64,000 nt of DNA. Origin: Hemibagrus wyckioides. Its lineage: Eukaryota > Chordata > Actinopteri > Siluriformes > Bagridae. Of this stretch, positions 12,168 through 26,329 are shown one piece after another; the first letter of the stretch is position 1; each line of letters starts with the position of its first letter. Below the pieces are notes generated by a model that had not been told where the DNA came from, searched no databases, and saw only the letters and a list, made by a program, of their open reading frames with translations. Made by a program: the position numbers and the translations under genes. The stretch lies in NCBI RefSeq assembly GCF_019097595.1, contig NC_080714.1:10468259-10532258 (forward strand), in the 5' to 3' direction.

Positions 12168-14994
12168 CTGAATGAGAAAAAGTGAAACATGGCAAAACAT
12201 TCATCACGAACCAGATCCATAATCATTCTGGGAACACTTTAATTTTGAGATACATCATTGGAAAAGCAAGCATAAAATAACATGTTTCTTGTCATTACAG
12301 TGTAACTACATATTTACTAACATGTAACACATGTAACACAAATCATTCAGTATCACCAAAAAGCAATGGAAGCTTGCTTTGCTTGCTGAGAAAAGAGAAT
12401 AAAGTCAAGCTCATAAAATATGATGTTCCCTTATAAATTTGCAGAGCTAGAAGGATGAAAGAGCAAAGAAGATGGAAAGAGGTAATAAATCACTTAACCA
12501 AGAAATAAAGTGAGCTGGATCAACTCTGTGGATAAATTATTCTGAAAATGAGTAACATCCACTGCGCTTTGGGACAAAATGAGCAGTAATGGATCACAAG
12601 CATAGACACGAACTTGAAAATGGAAATGCATAAAAAAAGCAAACAGACTTATTATAATGTAACTGCCTATGTCAGATTTAGTATGAGACATTTGGTGTGA
12701 GGATGTAACTTGTTTTGAAACCAAACTCAATTGTTAATTCTCCACTTACATGTATTCCATGGAGTTCCATGCATGTTACAATCAAAAATACATTTCTGAA
12801 TAATTGCATTATTTGTATGGACTAGCTGTAGAAGCTGTTGAAAAGTATTTATCTACCTATATTGTCATAGTTATTACTATTTTTAATAAAGTACTCATGT
12901 GCTATGGCTTAGGTGCAGTGTCAAACACTGTACTTATTTTTCTAAATAATGAGTACTAAGCGGCATGCAGAGTTGAATAAAGTGAGAGCATGCTAACTGT
13001 TTAGCATGCAGTATTTTATTTTATTATACAATGGCTTTACAATAGCTGTGGGAATAGATCTATTAAGGGGTCTTTAATACTAGTTGTCAACAAGGCTGCT
13101 TTGTCATGCAGATCTGACCACCCTGCTCATAACACAAAGTCACAAACACATAAATTGCAATTAAACATTTTAGACACATTTGTTATATTTAATACATTTG
13201 AATCACACACATTTAACAAAGGTCCCATAATATTCTTTCTTTTTTTATTAAAACCAATTTGCAATCAAATTGTATATCAAATAAATGACCTACTGTACAT
13301 ATTAGCGTACTGTTTACATGTTATGATCATTTATTTCATAAGAAATGAATTTATTGACAGATTATTCGTTCATTGATCTTATTATTCATTTCAGATTATT
13401 CATTTTTGAACTTTAATGAACTATTTACTTCTAAAACTTCTACTTTAGTTTTTAAACCATGATCTGTGCTTCACACAGAGTGTGTTTAAGTATTTATGTG
13501 GAAGGTGTGTCATTATTTGTTTTCTTGGTGCTGCTTTAAAGATTTGCATCTGTAAATTGCTTGAGTGTCTTTTTGTCACTCTCCATAAAAACATGATGGT
13601 CTAAGACAGAAAGGGCTGGCAAGTTTTCATTCCAACCATGCTACACCTCATAGTATTTTGAAAGCCAAGGTCAACTGATTAAACCTGCACACACATTGAC
13701 ACATTAAGGAGAAGATCGGTCAGGGTTGCTATGTTTTTTTTTTTTAATTCTCCGAAATAAATAAATACATTTTTGTGTCTGGTGTCTGGATTAACTATGT
13801 TAAGGGTCACAGTATAAAATGATGATGCACAGTTAAACACAACACAAATTCCTCTATGCTTGTGGTATACTTCACACTCTGCTATGTATGAAACTTTTCC
13901 ATCTCCTTTCCTGCAGAGGCTTAAAACATGCTGTGTTGCCATTTGATGGTCACTTGAGGCCTCTGCTGAATGATGTGAAAGGATATTCTGCAGCATCACA
14001 TGATCTGGTTGTTTTACATGTTTGCCTAACCTTGTTGTAACTGTTCGTGTTTCGGAAGTGTATCTGAAGTTACACTTCTATTTATTTCTTCAGTAATCTA
14101 ATGATGAAATATGACACTACAGTGCAGGGACTAGAATATGCGCTAAAACAGCATTAACAGCAAATTTACATTGCATTCTCAAAGCCCCCAATAACACACA
14201 CATACAGACGCAAATTTGATCTTACTAACCATTTGCAAAATGTAGGATTCATTTCTGCACCATTATACTCTTATACATCACAAAGCGTGCCTTTCAGATG
14301 CAGACATGCATACTCACACACACTCCATGGTAAAATGCCCAAAAGTGCAACCAAAACAAAAACAGAACTGGAGCACTAGTTTGAGTCCCTGGCGTGGGAG
14401 TGACACAGTCAGGTTGTGTGCATCACAAGCCTGGTGCATTGATTAGACTTGACAGCTCGGCTGTAACCTAATGCAGTCGGATCAAAAGAGCAAACAGTAA
14501 TGCTGGGCCAATGTAGGAGGGGGCAAAAACCGGAGCCCTTTTGCGAACGCCAAACACAACCTTGGTGCCTACACCGGTTCAATATGTTCCCTTCACACTC
14601 AGAAAAGGAAGGCAGAGATAATTGTGGCTGGGAAGGTGGGGGGGGGCAGCGTTCAGCGCCTTAGTCTCTACAGACCTTGGTAATTATGTAATCTGACAAT
14701 TAGAGTCTAATCAGAGAGTACATAATCAGTTAAGTAAACTACCACAGAGTGAGAAAATGCTGGTTTTCCTCCAAATATCCAAGGAGATTTTACAGACCAG
14801 CTTTTGACACTGAAGAAGCAATGAAACGGGGTCCAAGCCTAAATTCTGTCACTGTCACTTTTTTTTTTTACATTTGAAATTGATGGCATGGATTCCACAG
14901 CTGACACAGGAAGTCATTCGTCATGTTGCCTTAATTGTCTTTGCTATGTTTTCCATTGCTGTCCTATGAAATACTTGTATAAAATATGTCCAAA

Positions 14995-15432
14995 ATATGT
15001 GGATCAGACCCTTATGTTTACTGAACATCCTGTTCCAGATTTAGACAGCCTTTGCTCTGATAATAACCTCCACTCTTCTGGGAAGGCTATCCAGTCAATT
15101 TTGGCGCAAGACTGTGGGGATTTGCCGATTAAGCCACGAAAACATTAATGAGGTCAAACACTGGTGTTGGGTGAGGAAGATGGCCACACAGACAGAGTGA
15201 GGTTAAGGTTAGCATTCTGTGCAGGCCACTCGAGTTCTTATACTCCAACCATGGCAAACCATTTCTTTATGGACCTCACTTTGAGCAGAGGGGCATTGTC
15301 ATTCGTTTAAAAATCGGGCATCTTAACTCCAGTAAAAGAAAATCTAACGCTACAGCCTACAAATATACCCTTAGTGGCAACAGTTTGGGAAAAAAACACA
15401 TATAGTCAGATGTCCACATATTTTGGGTCATA
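14995..15432 (-). mobile_element. DNA transposon relic (family also at 23112 and 39535)
   Basis: It carries the family phrase CCACTCTTCTGGGAAGGCTA and a terminal GTCCACATATTTTGGGTCAT-like stretch. It reads, on the minus strand, like the decayed 3' part of a Tc1/mariner-type transposase region, with several stops and gaps. Confidence 0.6.
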
Positions 15433-17321
15433 CTGTATCTCCACTTGTTATTTATATATGAGATTTGGGCAACAGCTTCTATCAAGTGACATGTAAATGG
15501 CCAGAAAAAAGGAAAAAAAAAAAAAAACTCACAGTGTATGCTTATCTATTTAGTGTTATTATTAAAATAAATAAATAAAAAAGTAAAACTTCTCATAGTT
15601 ACCCGCCAACTGAGTAGCTTCTTCTTTCAAAATTGAAGCACTTACATAAATAGATTATTAAAATGATTCAGCTTTATTTGTGGACTGACTTAATTATGTA
15701 TCTAAAATGCAAAAATCATTTGTATTTTTATTGGCAGTTTGACAAATAATTGAAATCCCCCCCATGCTGATTCAATAGCTCTGGCACAAAGCAAAAAATA
15801 GTTTTGCACAGTTTCCTTATACGTCTTGGGTTTCTTTGCATGAATGTGTTTCGAGTTATCAGAGATGTTAATCATGAATGCACAGTGCAAGTCCATCATT
15901 TGTTCACTGTGTGCAGCTGGTGGTGGCCATGCACCTCTGACTGTAAATTACATTCATTTTTTTTAATTGACTTCAATTAAATCCAGGTCAGCATGTATTG
16001 TCATAATTAACAGTGTAACTGTGATACAACTGATACTGAAGAATTGGTTCACAGGAGATCCAGCAAATTCCAACAGCTAAAGTTGTTGCAAAAATAAATT
16101 CTCAAATCTGTCTGGTTAGAAGGTGTTTTGATAGATCTGCTGGCTGTAATGTAAATCAAAAGTTATATAATATTAATGCACTTGTGCTACCATGTTGTCA
16201 TTGGTCTGATTGGCAGTCAATATGATAAGCTTTTCGTAAGTAGATTTTTCTATCATTTATGGAAGGATTCTTCAGTTTCAGATCTGTGTAAGAATTAGAG
16301 GTAAAGCTTTCCAACAAGGAAAAGTCTTCAGGATAGAAAAGTTTAAGCTCTTTCGCTTTTTTTAGTAGTATGCTGCATTACCTCCAAGAAAAAGTGAGGG
16401 AATGAATATTATGTGTTATACTAAGTGAACTAGTTTGTTTAGTAAATGTTCCACATTACACATAACTAAAATTATGAGATTATATAATAAGATTATAATA
16501 AGATTATTTCTTCTTTAGAAATGATATTAGTTGTACCACCAGCACCAAAAAATAAAATAAAATAAAAATAAATTTAAATAAATAAATAGCCTGCCAGTTT
16601 CCTATCACAGCATTGTCCTTGCACTTACTTCTTATTAGATTTATCATGGCTTTTTCATTTTTTTATTTTATTTTATTTGACAACTATAATATTTATCTTT
16701 TGGCCACATTATGCTCCCTTCATAATCTGTGGACACTGAATGTTGGGTAAGCTGATCCTAAGCATATTTTTTTTCAAAGTATTAGCCCAGTTTAGAAAGG
16801 CAATTTAATACTGTTCATTACCTGCTGGTATGCGGTATTGAATTTGTTAAAAAAGAGAGAGAGATTGTGTAACACACAAAGTAAGGATGAAGGCCTAGTC
16901 CAATAAAGCTTATTGCACATTTGTGCTTATTTTAGATTTGTGTAAGTAGAAATATCCTTTTTAAATAATCAGTAAACACATACACTATGGCATGCAAGCA
17001 ATGCTATGTAAACCAACTGATGCCAATAGAATGTCTAATATATTCTAATGGTACAAATACAACTCCTGAAAATGCATTTTTATTTAAAGAGATAACACAC
17101 CTCTCTCACTCTCTCTCTCTCTCTCTGTCTGTGTATTCCCAGGATAGCCATTTTGTAGTTTGTGTGAAGTTCATTTCTGTCTCACTAAATCATTCTCTTT
17201 CACTCAGACTGAGCCAGCAAAGATGGCTAGGAGCCTACCATATGTGCACTAAGAGAAAACACACACACACAACAAAAGCATAAAGAAGAAAAGACAAATG
17301 ATAAAGACAAAAAACTCTCTC

Positions 17322-17352
17322 GCTATGTGTGTGTGTGTGTGTGTGTGTGTGT
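17322..17352 (+). repeat. (GT)n microsatellite
   Basis: Uninterrupted GT dinucleotide tract of about 31 bp. Confidence 0.95.
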
Positions 17353-17925
17353 CAGGGGAGTGTGACAGGGGAAAAGTTGTCTTGTCTCACCTCTGCTGCA
17401 TGAGGGCTTCTTGAATCTCCCATCTGGGGGGGTTTAGCACTTGACAGGGTTTTATTACTCCATTCCTTCACTTGTCTGCAAGACAATGTTAAATAAGACA
17501 ATATAAATAAGATAATATTTCTCAGATAGTGTGTACAGATTTTTATAAAAATTAATAAACCTGTTTTGCAAGAATGTTTATTACTCGTTCACTAAGAGTA
17601 AGCAATTGCTCAATACACCCAAACTGCATACGGGCAACCTGGATAGTAACCTAATAAAATTAAAGAACTGTCAGTTCAGTAGATCAGCAGATCCTGTCAG
17701 TCCATCTCACCACTGTCAGCTGAAACTGAAAAAGGATCCTCCAATATAACATCTGAAAACAGTCTTTCAACTAGTGGCTGATATTTAGAAACTTTATTCA
17801 GTATGTAGTGACTGCATTGTTTATACTACTACGCAATATAGAAACATTTTTGTGCATGAATATAAAGACATAAAGAGAAATGAACTGTGCTGGACACACA
17901 CACACACACTAATTGTCCTGTTTGC

Positions 17926-18285
17926 ACGCTGTTTGTACATTTCACTTTACATTTTTTATATTGATCCTGTGATCCTGTTTACATGTGTCACTTTAATATT
18001 TGCACTCACTGTATATATGTCTATATGTTGTTTGTCTGCACTGTCTTGTCATCCTGTGCACTTCTGTTGTATGTCTAGTTTAAAGATTGCACCTTAAGTA
18101 TAGTTTAGTTTTATCTCTATGTTTAGCTCTGTGTTTGTCTGCGTCACTGTACTTTGTCTGTGTTATGTGTCGCACCTTTGGTCTAGGTGGAACCTTGTTT
18201 CATTTCACTGTGTACTGCATCACCTATATATGGTTGAAGTGACAATAAAGCTTCTTTGACTTTGACTTTGACTTTGACTTGACAT
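17926..18285 (+). mobile_element. Non-LTR retrotransposon 3' end
   Basis: The sequence ends in GACAATAAAGCTTC followed by (TTTGAC)n, a typical microsatellite-like LINE tail. Just upstream is TTTCATTTCACTGTGTACTG, related to the stretch at 30620-30645, which follows a LINE coding fragment. It is strongly 5' truncated, leaving only 3' untranslated sequence. The clade (CR1/L2-like or other) cannot be decided without the reverse transcriptase. Confidence 0.7.
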
Positions 18286-20349
18286 ATATACTTAAATTGC
18301 ATGCATGGGTTTAAATATAAATGATCTACAAGAGTTTTACATGTAGTGAGTTCATTAACGCATTTATCAAATTTAGCTTAGATTATTGTTTTCAAAATAT
18401 ACATATATTTGTTTGTTTGTTAGAGGTGGGGGCAACAAAAACTTGGGATGCAATTAATACATTTTACCAATTTTTTTTTCTATTTTCTACCATTCTGTGT
18501 AATAGAACAGTGTCTATATGCATGTGTGTGTAAGTGTGTAAAAAAAGAACCTAATCAGGGTCCCCAATCACTTTTCATTTCCCAGAGTACTCTCTGTTTA
18601 TACTGGGCTCGTGGTCCAAGACTATTTATATATTTATTTCAGTAACAAAAAAAGTAAGGGTTAAAGAATTTTGTTGTTTGAAATCAACACCATGAATATT
18701 GTCAGTCTCAACAGATCTGTACTACTTGGCACAACTGTACAAAATTGTAGAAATTCTTCTGTAGACATACTTCAACAAAAGTGAGATGGAATCATATAGG
18801 ACATCAGATCATTTCAGTTCATAATTTCACTTCAGTTACTTCAGCCTTTCTGATTTCATGAACTTGAAAGCATAATCCACAAAATGGGAAAGCAAAACAC
18901 GCTTGCACACAAGTCATGAAAGACAACTACAGTATTAGCCCATGAATGAGCTTTTCTTGCAGCTTTTTTTGTTTTTGCTTCTTGTTGTCAAAGCTGGCAT
19001 AACATTCTCTCAATCTGGCAGACCTCAGTCGTGAAATCAAATAGGCAATAATGTGGAAATCTAAAAGAGTAAAATTGATTTTGGAAGGTTTTGCATCTGC
19101 TTTTTTTTGCTTTTTCCAAACAAGATCAAAGCCAAGAAACCAAATACATTAGAAAAAGAAGCTAAATCAGAAGTTCCAGGTAGTGTGATGCAGGAATGGA
19201 ACAGATGAGGTGAGAATGAGAAGTTACAATAATGTTATGATAAAGTTATTATAATGAACATCCTTGGGCTCTGATGTGAATTTTGTAGATGAGGTGGCAC
19301 ATGGAGGAAAGAGAAGAAAAAAGACCAAATCATTAAGCTCTCACATGGCTCTTTACAAAATAAGGAGTAAATGAAGTAAATGAAGACAGTAAGTCTTGAG
19401 CAGAGGCCAAAGGTGAGACAGTCCAGCAAATAACAAAGGTGGGCAAGATCAGTACAATGTGGGAACACTTACTGGGCTAGACAGGAAATTTAGCATTCAA
19501 CTAGTAGTAGAAAGTGGTCATTGAGTAAAATGACAAGACTCAGTCTGGCAACAGTAAGAAGAGGCACTAAGGCGGTTGTAATAAGAAGCTAAGTGGTTGA
19601 TAGAGTTAAAGCTGTTGCAGATCTTTCACTTGATGATTTGAAGGAAGTGTACAAAACAGTATAGAAGCAATACAGTCCAAATATCGCCAGTTTGCAATTT
19701 TTCAGCTGCTGTAACGAAAACAGGTTAAATCAAGGCATTGGTATTTGTAAAAACCAATCCCACTGAAATGACCAGCCAAGTTAAGAACTATGGCCAGATA
19801 CTTGTCCATTTCCTGCTGCTTGGGTAGAAAAATAGAGCAGGTCATATCCTGATACATTAAAAACAGAGATGTGGTTGAGGTGAAATGGGGAATAGTTGCG
19901 ATAAATGGAAAATTTGAGATGAGAATGAAGACAGTGGGGAAAAAGGGCAAAGGATCAGTTTGTAGGGCTGAGATAAAAGAGAAAGGGGTAAGACAGAGGC
20001 TGAGAAGACAGAATGTGAAAACCTTAGATTCAGAGAGAGCTGTAAAAACATAGAAAGCAGACATAGATAAAGATGCAAAGATAGAGAAGATGGAATACAA
20101 TTATAAGGGGTTTTCTGAGAGTCTGTGGTGAGTGGGATTTAGTGAATGATGCAGAATATCAGTATTTTATAGTTGACTTATTTTTTCTTTCTCTCATGCC
20201 ATTTGTTTTTTTCGCTCTCTTTGAGCAGTAACCTATACATTTGTGGTAATGAGCTGATCAAAGCTGAAGCAGAGCAGGACACATGGCAGGAAGCTAAAAA
20301 GTGTTTGTTTTGTTGTTTTGCTTTCTAGTATGAGCTTCAAAATATACTC

Positions 20350-20849
20350 AACAGGCATAACATTAAGACTTAATATTGTGTTGGTCTCCGTTGTGCTGCC
20401 AGAACAGCCCTGACCCATTGTGCACTTTGTATTCTGACTCCTTTCTATCAGAACCGGCATTAAATTCTTCACCAATTTGAGTAACGGTAGCTCGTCTGTT
20501 GGATCGGATCACACATGCCAGCCTTCGCTCCCCACTTGCATCAATGAGCCTTGGCTGTCCATGGCCCTGTCACCAGTTCACTACTGTTCATTCCTTGAAC
20601 CAATTTTGACAAGAGCTGCAGTTTTGGACATGCTCTGATCCCAGTGGTCTAGCCATCACCATTTGGCCCTTGTCAAACTCTCTCTCAAATCTTTATGCTT
20701 GCCCATTTTTCGTGCTTCTAACACATCAACTTTGAGGACAAAATGTTTACTTGCTGTCTAATATATCCCACCCACTAACAGGTGCCATGATGAGGAGATA
20801 ATCAGTGTTATTCACTTCACGTGTCACTGCTCATAATGTTATGCCTGAT
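20350..20849 (-). mobile_element. Tc1-like element, internally deleted
   Basis: Terminal inverted repeats are visible: CAGGCATAACATTA at the left end and TAATGTTATGCCTGA at the right. The interior carries minus-strand remnants of the transposase N-terminal region, including the complement of an arginine-rich RRLA segment. It is far shorter than the roughly 1.3-kb parent, so it cannot move itself. The same family recurs at 33975 and 37884. Confidence 0.85.
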
Positions 20850-22284
20850 GCTTGTTGCAAAACAATGAAAAAATGAACAGGGTTTATAATGTAATCTTTA
20901 ATCCATACTTTATCTTCATTAAAAACTTAAAGTATTTCAAAATAGAAAAATGTGTTAGTGATAGTTACATTCTGGTGACTATTGACACTCCATAAACTGC
21001 AAATGACATACATTTCTTTTTTTATTAAAAATAATATAAATGCTCTGGATATTTCACAATGCTGATGAGTTAGCATTTTCTCTGGATGAGTTATTGGGAA
21101 ATTTGGTTAAGATTTGTAAACCAATTAAATGTTCAGCTATTGATATAAATGAAATAAATCATTCATGCAGTACAGAACATGGCTTGCTCCATAGATCCAA
21201 GAATTGAAATAACATGCCATCCCCATGGATAAATATGTGTACACATGCACACTCTTACCCAAAAACAAAATAGTCATATTCCTAATTCGTAAATCTCACG
21301 CCAAACACCATAATTCCATGTTAGTGTCAGAATATGGGAGGAGGTCACATTATTATTCTTCATCTATTACCTTTACTCCCTCATTTATCAATCTAAATAA
21401 ATGTTTTCTTAGGCCAAGCCCCCCCCAAAAAAACTCCCCACCAGATTCACAAAAGTTTCAATAACACTCATAAATGTTTTTCATGCTCTTCATAATTTTC
21501 AAAATTATTTAAAATTAAAAGTATTTATTTGATTTAAATTTATTGTGGCCCAAAAACAGTCCATACAATTACAAAATTATAAATATATGGTAAAAGACCA
21601 TCTTCTAAGCACAGCATGTGCTAAATACTTCAGTAATGCAGCTCAGCTACAGCAGCTACCATATAGAATTTTCTTAACTGGAACATCCTCTTACATTCAT
21701 CAAAAAGTACTTATAGCTAAATCGTAACAAAACTACAGTCTCATGATGCTCCTATCTTTAAGACTCATTATTTCCCTTGTTAAATAAAAAAAATTAATTA
21801 AACATTTTTCTAAGGCCGTAGGGAGGTAATCTTCTGCTCTTTAAATCAGTGAACTTCCTAAACTGACATTGTGCATTGCTTGGGGGAGGCTGAGAAATGC
21901 TGGGTGTGTTTGTGCAGTGATAAAATACGTTTATTATAAAATAAATATTATGAGCAAGGAGGAGGTATATTACGCCATTATCAGTGGCTTATCCAAAAAA
22001 AGAGACAAGTGATAGAGAGACAGAGAGAGAGAGAGAAATGCTCATTCTAAGTGGGAAAAGAATTTCAAGAGAACTGGAGTGTCAGCCAAGACGAAACTAC
22101 TGCAGCCAAACAGAGCTTGCCAAATCCAACAACCTTCTGAACATCCCTGTTATCCATCTCTCTGTAGTACAAGCAGACACACATACATGCACGTGTGCAC
22201 CTCTCTGAAGGTGGTGTTGACTACACTGCTACCTGCAGTATAAATTCATTGATTCTTACTCCTGATGTAAATCATGACACTGGA

Positions 22285-22985
22285 GCAGTGGCGGGCCATG
22301 CATTTCACGCCTGGGCCTTCACTGGCGTCCTTCCTGAATTAATCTACCTCTATACCCTCATTATGATGCCACAGCAATAGATACTAATCAACCGTTAAAC
22401 AGCAAAGTAAAAAAGAAATTAGGCTACAGTATTTCACACCTCACAAGGGATAGTCAATATTATTATAGTCTGCCTTGAAAATGCATTTGTAAGGATGTCT
22501 GTGACCAAATCAATTTCTTCTCCTCTGTCAGCCATTGTGAGTTAATATATATATAATTTAGTTTGTGCGGTTCGCTGCCTCTGACTACACCCAATTATCC
22601 AATCAAAGGACAGGAAATTGCTGACGTAATCGTATGCCTGCTAGATCTGATTGGTTAATGTAACAATTTCGTTGCCATTTATTTTAAGCTACAGGTGTCT
22701 GCACTATTGATTCTGAAGGCCTTAAGGCAGATTTCTTTCACCATGGCAACACATGATGTCAGCCACTAGCTGAAATATGATTGGATAAATACACTTATCA
22801 TAAATATACACTACTGGAAGCAGCGCAACCCAGAGAAAAGCTATGAAATGTAGAGAATAGACTATTGGGAATAATTTAATACACATTCATGGAAAAATAT
22901 ATTAAATATATTAAAATGCAAGTCAGTGATTCAGATCACTGCTGTTTAGGCCAGCAGAGAAGGCCTTGCTGGCCCTGACTTGGAG
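22285..22985. mobile_element. Possible non-autonomous hAT-type element
   Basis: The left edge starts CAGTGGCGGGCCATGCATTT and the right edge contains GAAGGCCTTGCTGGCCCTGA. These recall ends of common fish hAT-like elements, but clean terminal repeats and an 8-bp target duplication were not seen. No transposase remnant is present. Confidence 0.35.
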
Positions 22986-23111
22986 TTAACTTCTGTGCCA
23001 GAGAATGCCTTATGCAACACGTCAATTGAATAAGAAGTTTATTAATAATAAAGACATTTTTGTTGAATTATGATAACATCTACTGTTTTATTTCAAATCC
23101 ATATTTAATAG

Positions 23112-23320
23112 AAATACACTGTATAGCCAAACAATTGTGGACACCTTATCATCACACTCATATGCTCTTTTTGAACACCCCATTCCAGAATTAGAGCCTC
23201 CCTTTGCTGTTCTAATAATTTTCACCCTTCTAGGAAGGCTTTCCATTAGATTTTGGCATCTCTGTGGGCATCTGCCCATTCTGTGACAAAAGTATTAGTG
23301 AATTTTTTCGTGTGTTCAAG
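23112..23320 (-). mobile_element. DNA transposon fragment (same family as 14995 and 39535)
   Basis: It begins ACTGTATAGCCAAACAATTG, has GTGGACACCTTATCATCACA, and carries the family phrase CCTTCTAGGAAGGCTTTCCA. Only one end of the element is present, and it is followed directly by SINE sequence. Confidence 0.65.
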
Positions 23321-23339
23321 CATTTTGGATTATTGCCTT

Positions 23340-23530
23340 CATTATTATTACCACATATACATTACAGTACAGTGGAATTAATTTCTCTGCCTATCCCATT
23401 ATGGGGTCAGAGAGCAGGGGTAGCTATGATACAGTGCCCCTGGAGCAGAGAAGGTTAAGGACCCAAAAGTGGCAGCTTGGTGGTGCTGGTTGCTGGGACC
23501 TCAAAGCCTTAACCACTTTAACCACCATTA
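23340..23530 (-). repeat. tRNA-derived SINE, reverse orientation
   Basis: The plus strand shows the complement of the body, including GGGGTCAGAGAGCAGGGGTA and GCCCCTGGAGCAGAGAAGGTTAAGG-like sequence, then TTAACCACTTTAACCACC. It is a diverged copy of the better preserved SINE at 29305-29560. Confidence 0.7.
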
Positions 23531-23599
23531 CCTTATAATCTCCAAACAAGCCCCTTATACTTCAGAAAATATTGTAAGCAAGCTGCCAGAAGCCTCTCC

Positions 23600-23757
23600 T
23601 GCTTGTTGTGAAGCAGTTCTGTTAAAATCACAGCACTACCAAGCTGCCACTGTTGTCCCTTTGAGCAAGGCCCTTAACCTTCAACTGTTCAGTTCTATAA
23701 ATGAGAAATATAAGTTTCTCTGGATAATGGTGTCTGCCAAATGTTGTAAATGTAACT
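23600..23757 (+). repeat. tRNA-derived SINE fragment
   Basis: It contains AAGCTGCCACTGTTGTCCC, GAGCAAGGCCCTTAACCTTC and the 3' phrase GGTGTCTGCCAAATG. It lacks a clear tRNA head. It lies about 70 bp from an oppositely oriented SINE. Confidence 0.7.
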
Positions 23758-24477
23758 TCTGTATAATTTAATATGAGCAATGGAAATAAAGTTGAATGGA
23801 ATTTTTTGGCAGGTTTCAAATTTGTTCTAGACATACAGTCTAGTAAAAATACAGCTGTTTGCCATTCTTTTTTAATTTAACAACATTACAAATAACATTA
23901 ACAATTTGAGTGAAAAACAGAATCATAAAAATATTTACACAATTTTCAGTCTGTTAGAGTTTGGTATGTCCTCTTTTTGCTTAAATGACTGAGTGCGCTC
24001 AAGCTGACTCAGACTCCTCAAGTTTGTGCAAAAGCTGATCATTTATATTAGAACAAGTCATGAGGAAAATCTGACATTTTGTACAAAGCAGTTAACATGC
24101 TAAATATAACAAATCTAAATTTACACTGAAATAGTGACCTAGAAATTGTGCAACATCACTGAATATTGTATATGCCCTCAGTATTTTGGACCTCACAGTA
24201 CTTAAACTTGCAACAAGGCACAAGTGATTGAAATAAATTATATGCACCAAAAGAAATTTTACACTAGATTCCTTAGCAGAAATACTTTGTCTGATTCTCT
24301 GTTTATTGTCTTATAAAATATACCTGCTCTAGACACAACACATGAGCTGCAATGAACTGGCATACATTCCAACACATACAAAATTAAAACAGATCTTAAC
24401 ACTTGAACTAAGACAAAATCAAATAAACACAGACAGAGTGGCCACTGCATGACCTTGTTCAAATCTGATAAATGGTT

Positions 24478-24595
<118 letters not shown>

Positions 24596-25189
24596 TGAAC
24601 AATAGGAGCAGAAAACAAAAGAATGAAAGATGAATTTCAGCACCTCTTGAGTAAAACAAATTTCCACCCCTTTGACGGTAAGCATGGCTTTTATGTTTAT
24701 ATAATGCGAAAAGAATAATCAGTACAATACCCACATGAGAGTATATGAATCATTGTGTGGAAATAAATCAAAAGTTCAAGTAAATATTAAAAGTCGTTGA
24801 AAGTTTGTGCTGGGATTGGGTTGAATTTCCTTTTCGCACAATTTCATTTTGATTTTGCACATCAAGCAGCCATTTATTTCTAAATAAAATGCTAAATAAA
24901 AATGCGACATGCAAAAGGTCCAGTCATGAAAAATAGTTTTAGTGTTTCACACAAGAATGACTGGTGATAGAGCAACCCCAAATAGGTTTATTAAACATGC
25001 GCTATATAGTTTACTACAGTAAATAACACTGGTGGACTAATCTGACTAATCTGTGGGGTTCATTGAGTTTTTATCTATTTTAATTGGCAAGCCATCTTCC
25101 CAGCATCTGTTCGGACTTGTGTGAACAAGCTTGTGAACATTTGTGAAAATAAAAATGCTGGTATGAAAATGAAAGCTGGCTGTAAAATG

Positions 25190-26130
25190 GCCTACCTTTA
25201 GAGACAATGCCTTTTGCCCCTGAAACCATGGGAAAATCCAAGCAAATCAACCAAGACCTCAGAAAAACATTGTGGACCCCACAAATCCGGTTCCTTTTGG
25301 AGCAATTTTCAAACAACTGAACATACCACAAGCATCTGTCCAAACAATTGTATTCAAATATAAAAATCTTATGACTGCACAGACACTGCATTGTTCAGAA
25401 AAGAGGCACAAATTGACTATCAGGGATGACCAAACTTTGGTCTTAATGGTTCAACTGGACCCCAAGACAACAACAAAGGAACTTGTGAAAGAGTTGGAGC
25501 ATCAGGTGCCAAATATGTGCATCTACTATTAAGAAACCTCGCTATGGCCTGAAAGGTTTGTCATGCATGGAAGAAGCTTAAATGGATCTGTTTGGCCATA
25601 ATGATCAGGGCTAAATAGAGAGGGAAAAGGATGAGGCTTTTAATTCAAAGAACACCATCCCCACTGAGAAGTATGGGCGTGGCATCATTTTGTGGGGTGT
25701 TTTACTGGAAAGTGACTAGTGCACTTTAGAAAATAGATAGCATCACAGGGAAGAAGGATAATTTAGAAATACTGAAAGAAAACATTAATACATCAGCCAG
25801 AAGGTTAGAATTTGGCCACAACTGAGTACAACGGGGCAAGCCTTAAAAGAACAAAGTAAATGTTTTGAAGTGACCATATTACAATGATTCTTACCAGAAT
25901 CACAAAAAAATGAGTGTACCCATTTTGAACAAACAAACAAAAAAAGCCTGTCTGGGCAAGAAGGCCCACAAACCTGACTGAGCAGGTGAGCTCAGTAACT
26001 GAACACCAATTCTGTCAGAAGAAATGGGCACAATTTCAGCAGGGTATTATGAGAAGCCTTTGGAAGTCTACCACAAGCATTTGAGTTAGGTTTAAGCAAT
26101 GGCAATAAATAATAACAAAGTGTATGCAAA
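25190..26130 (+). mobile_element. Tc1-like transposase pseudogene
   Basis: A transposase-type start, MGKSKEINQDLRKT, begins at 25228. It is followed by remnants such as VQTIVFKYK, TTKELVKELE, KPRYGLKG and, further on, GVVLLESD-like and FGHN-type pieces in shifting frames. The order matches the Tc1 family: paired helix-turn-helix, then the DDE region. Many stops and frameshifts make it dead. Terminal repeats are not clear. Confidence 0.8.
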
Positions 26131-26329
26131 ATTCTGGCCCACTCAAAAAATCTGATATAGTGAATAAAAGCAAAAATACAGATATATTAGCTATCATTTT
26201 GATATTACCTTTAATGGAAATAGAGTCAATACCCTAATTTACTTAACAGAAAAAAAGTTTTAAAAAATTGTGCAAAATGTCTATTCAGTTTTGGGACATA
26301 TACTACCTATACTGTAATACCTAGAAGAA

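Noticed and set aside
18940..18990. Minus-strand DNKKQKQKKLQEKL as the missing VKDQNKKVANLKH exon
   Set aside because: The phase fits after a possible AG, but the acceptor is poor, there is no donor, and the similarity is only lysine richness.
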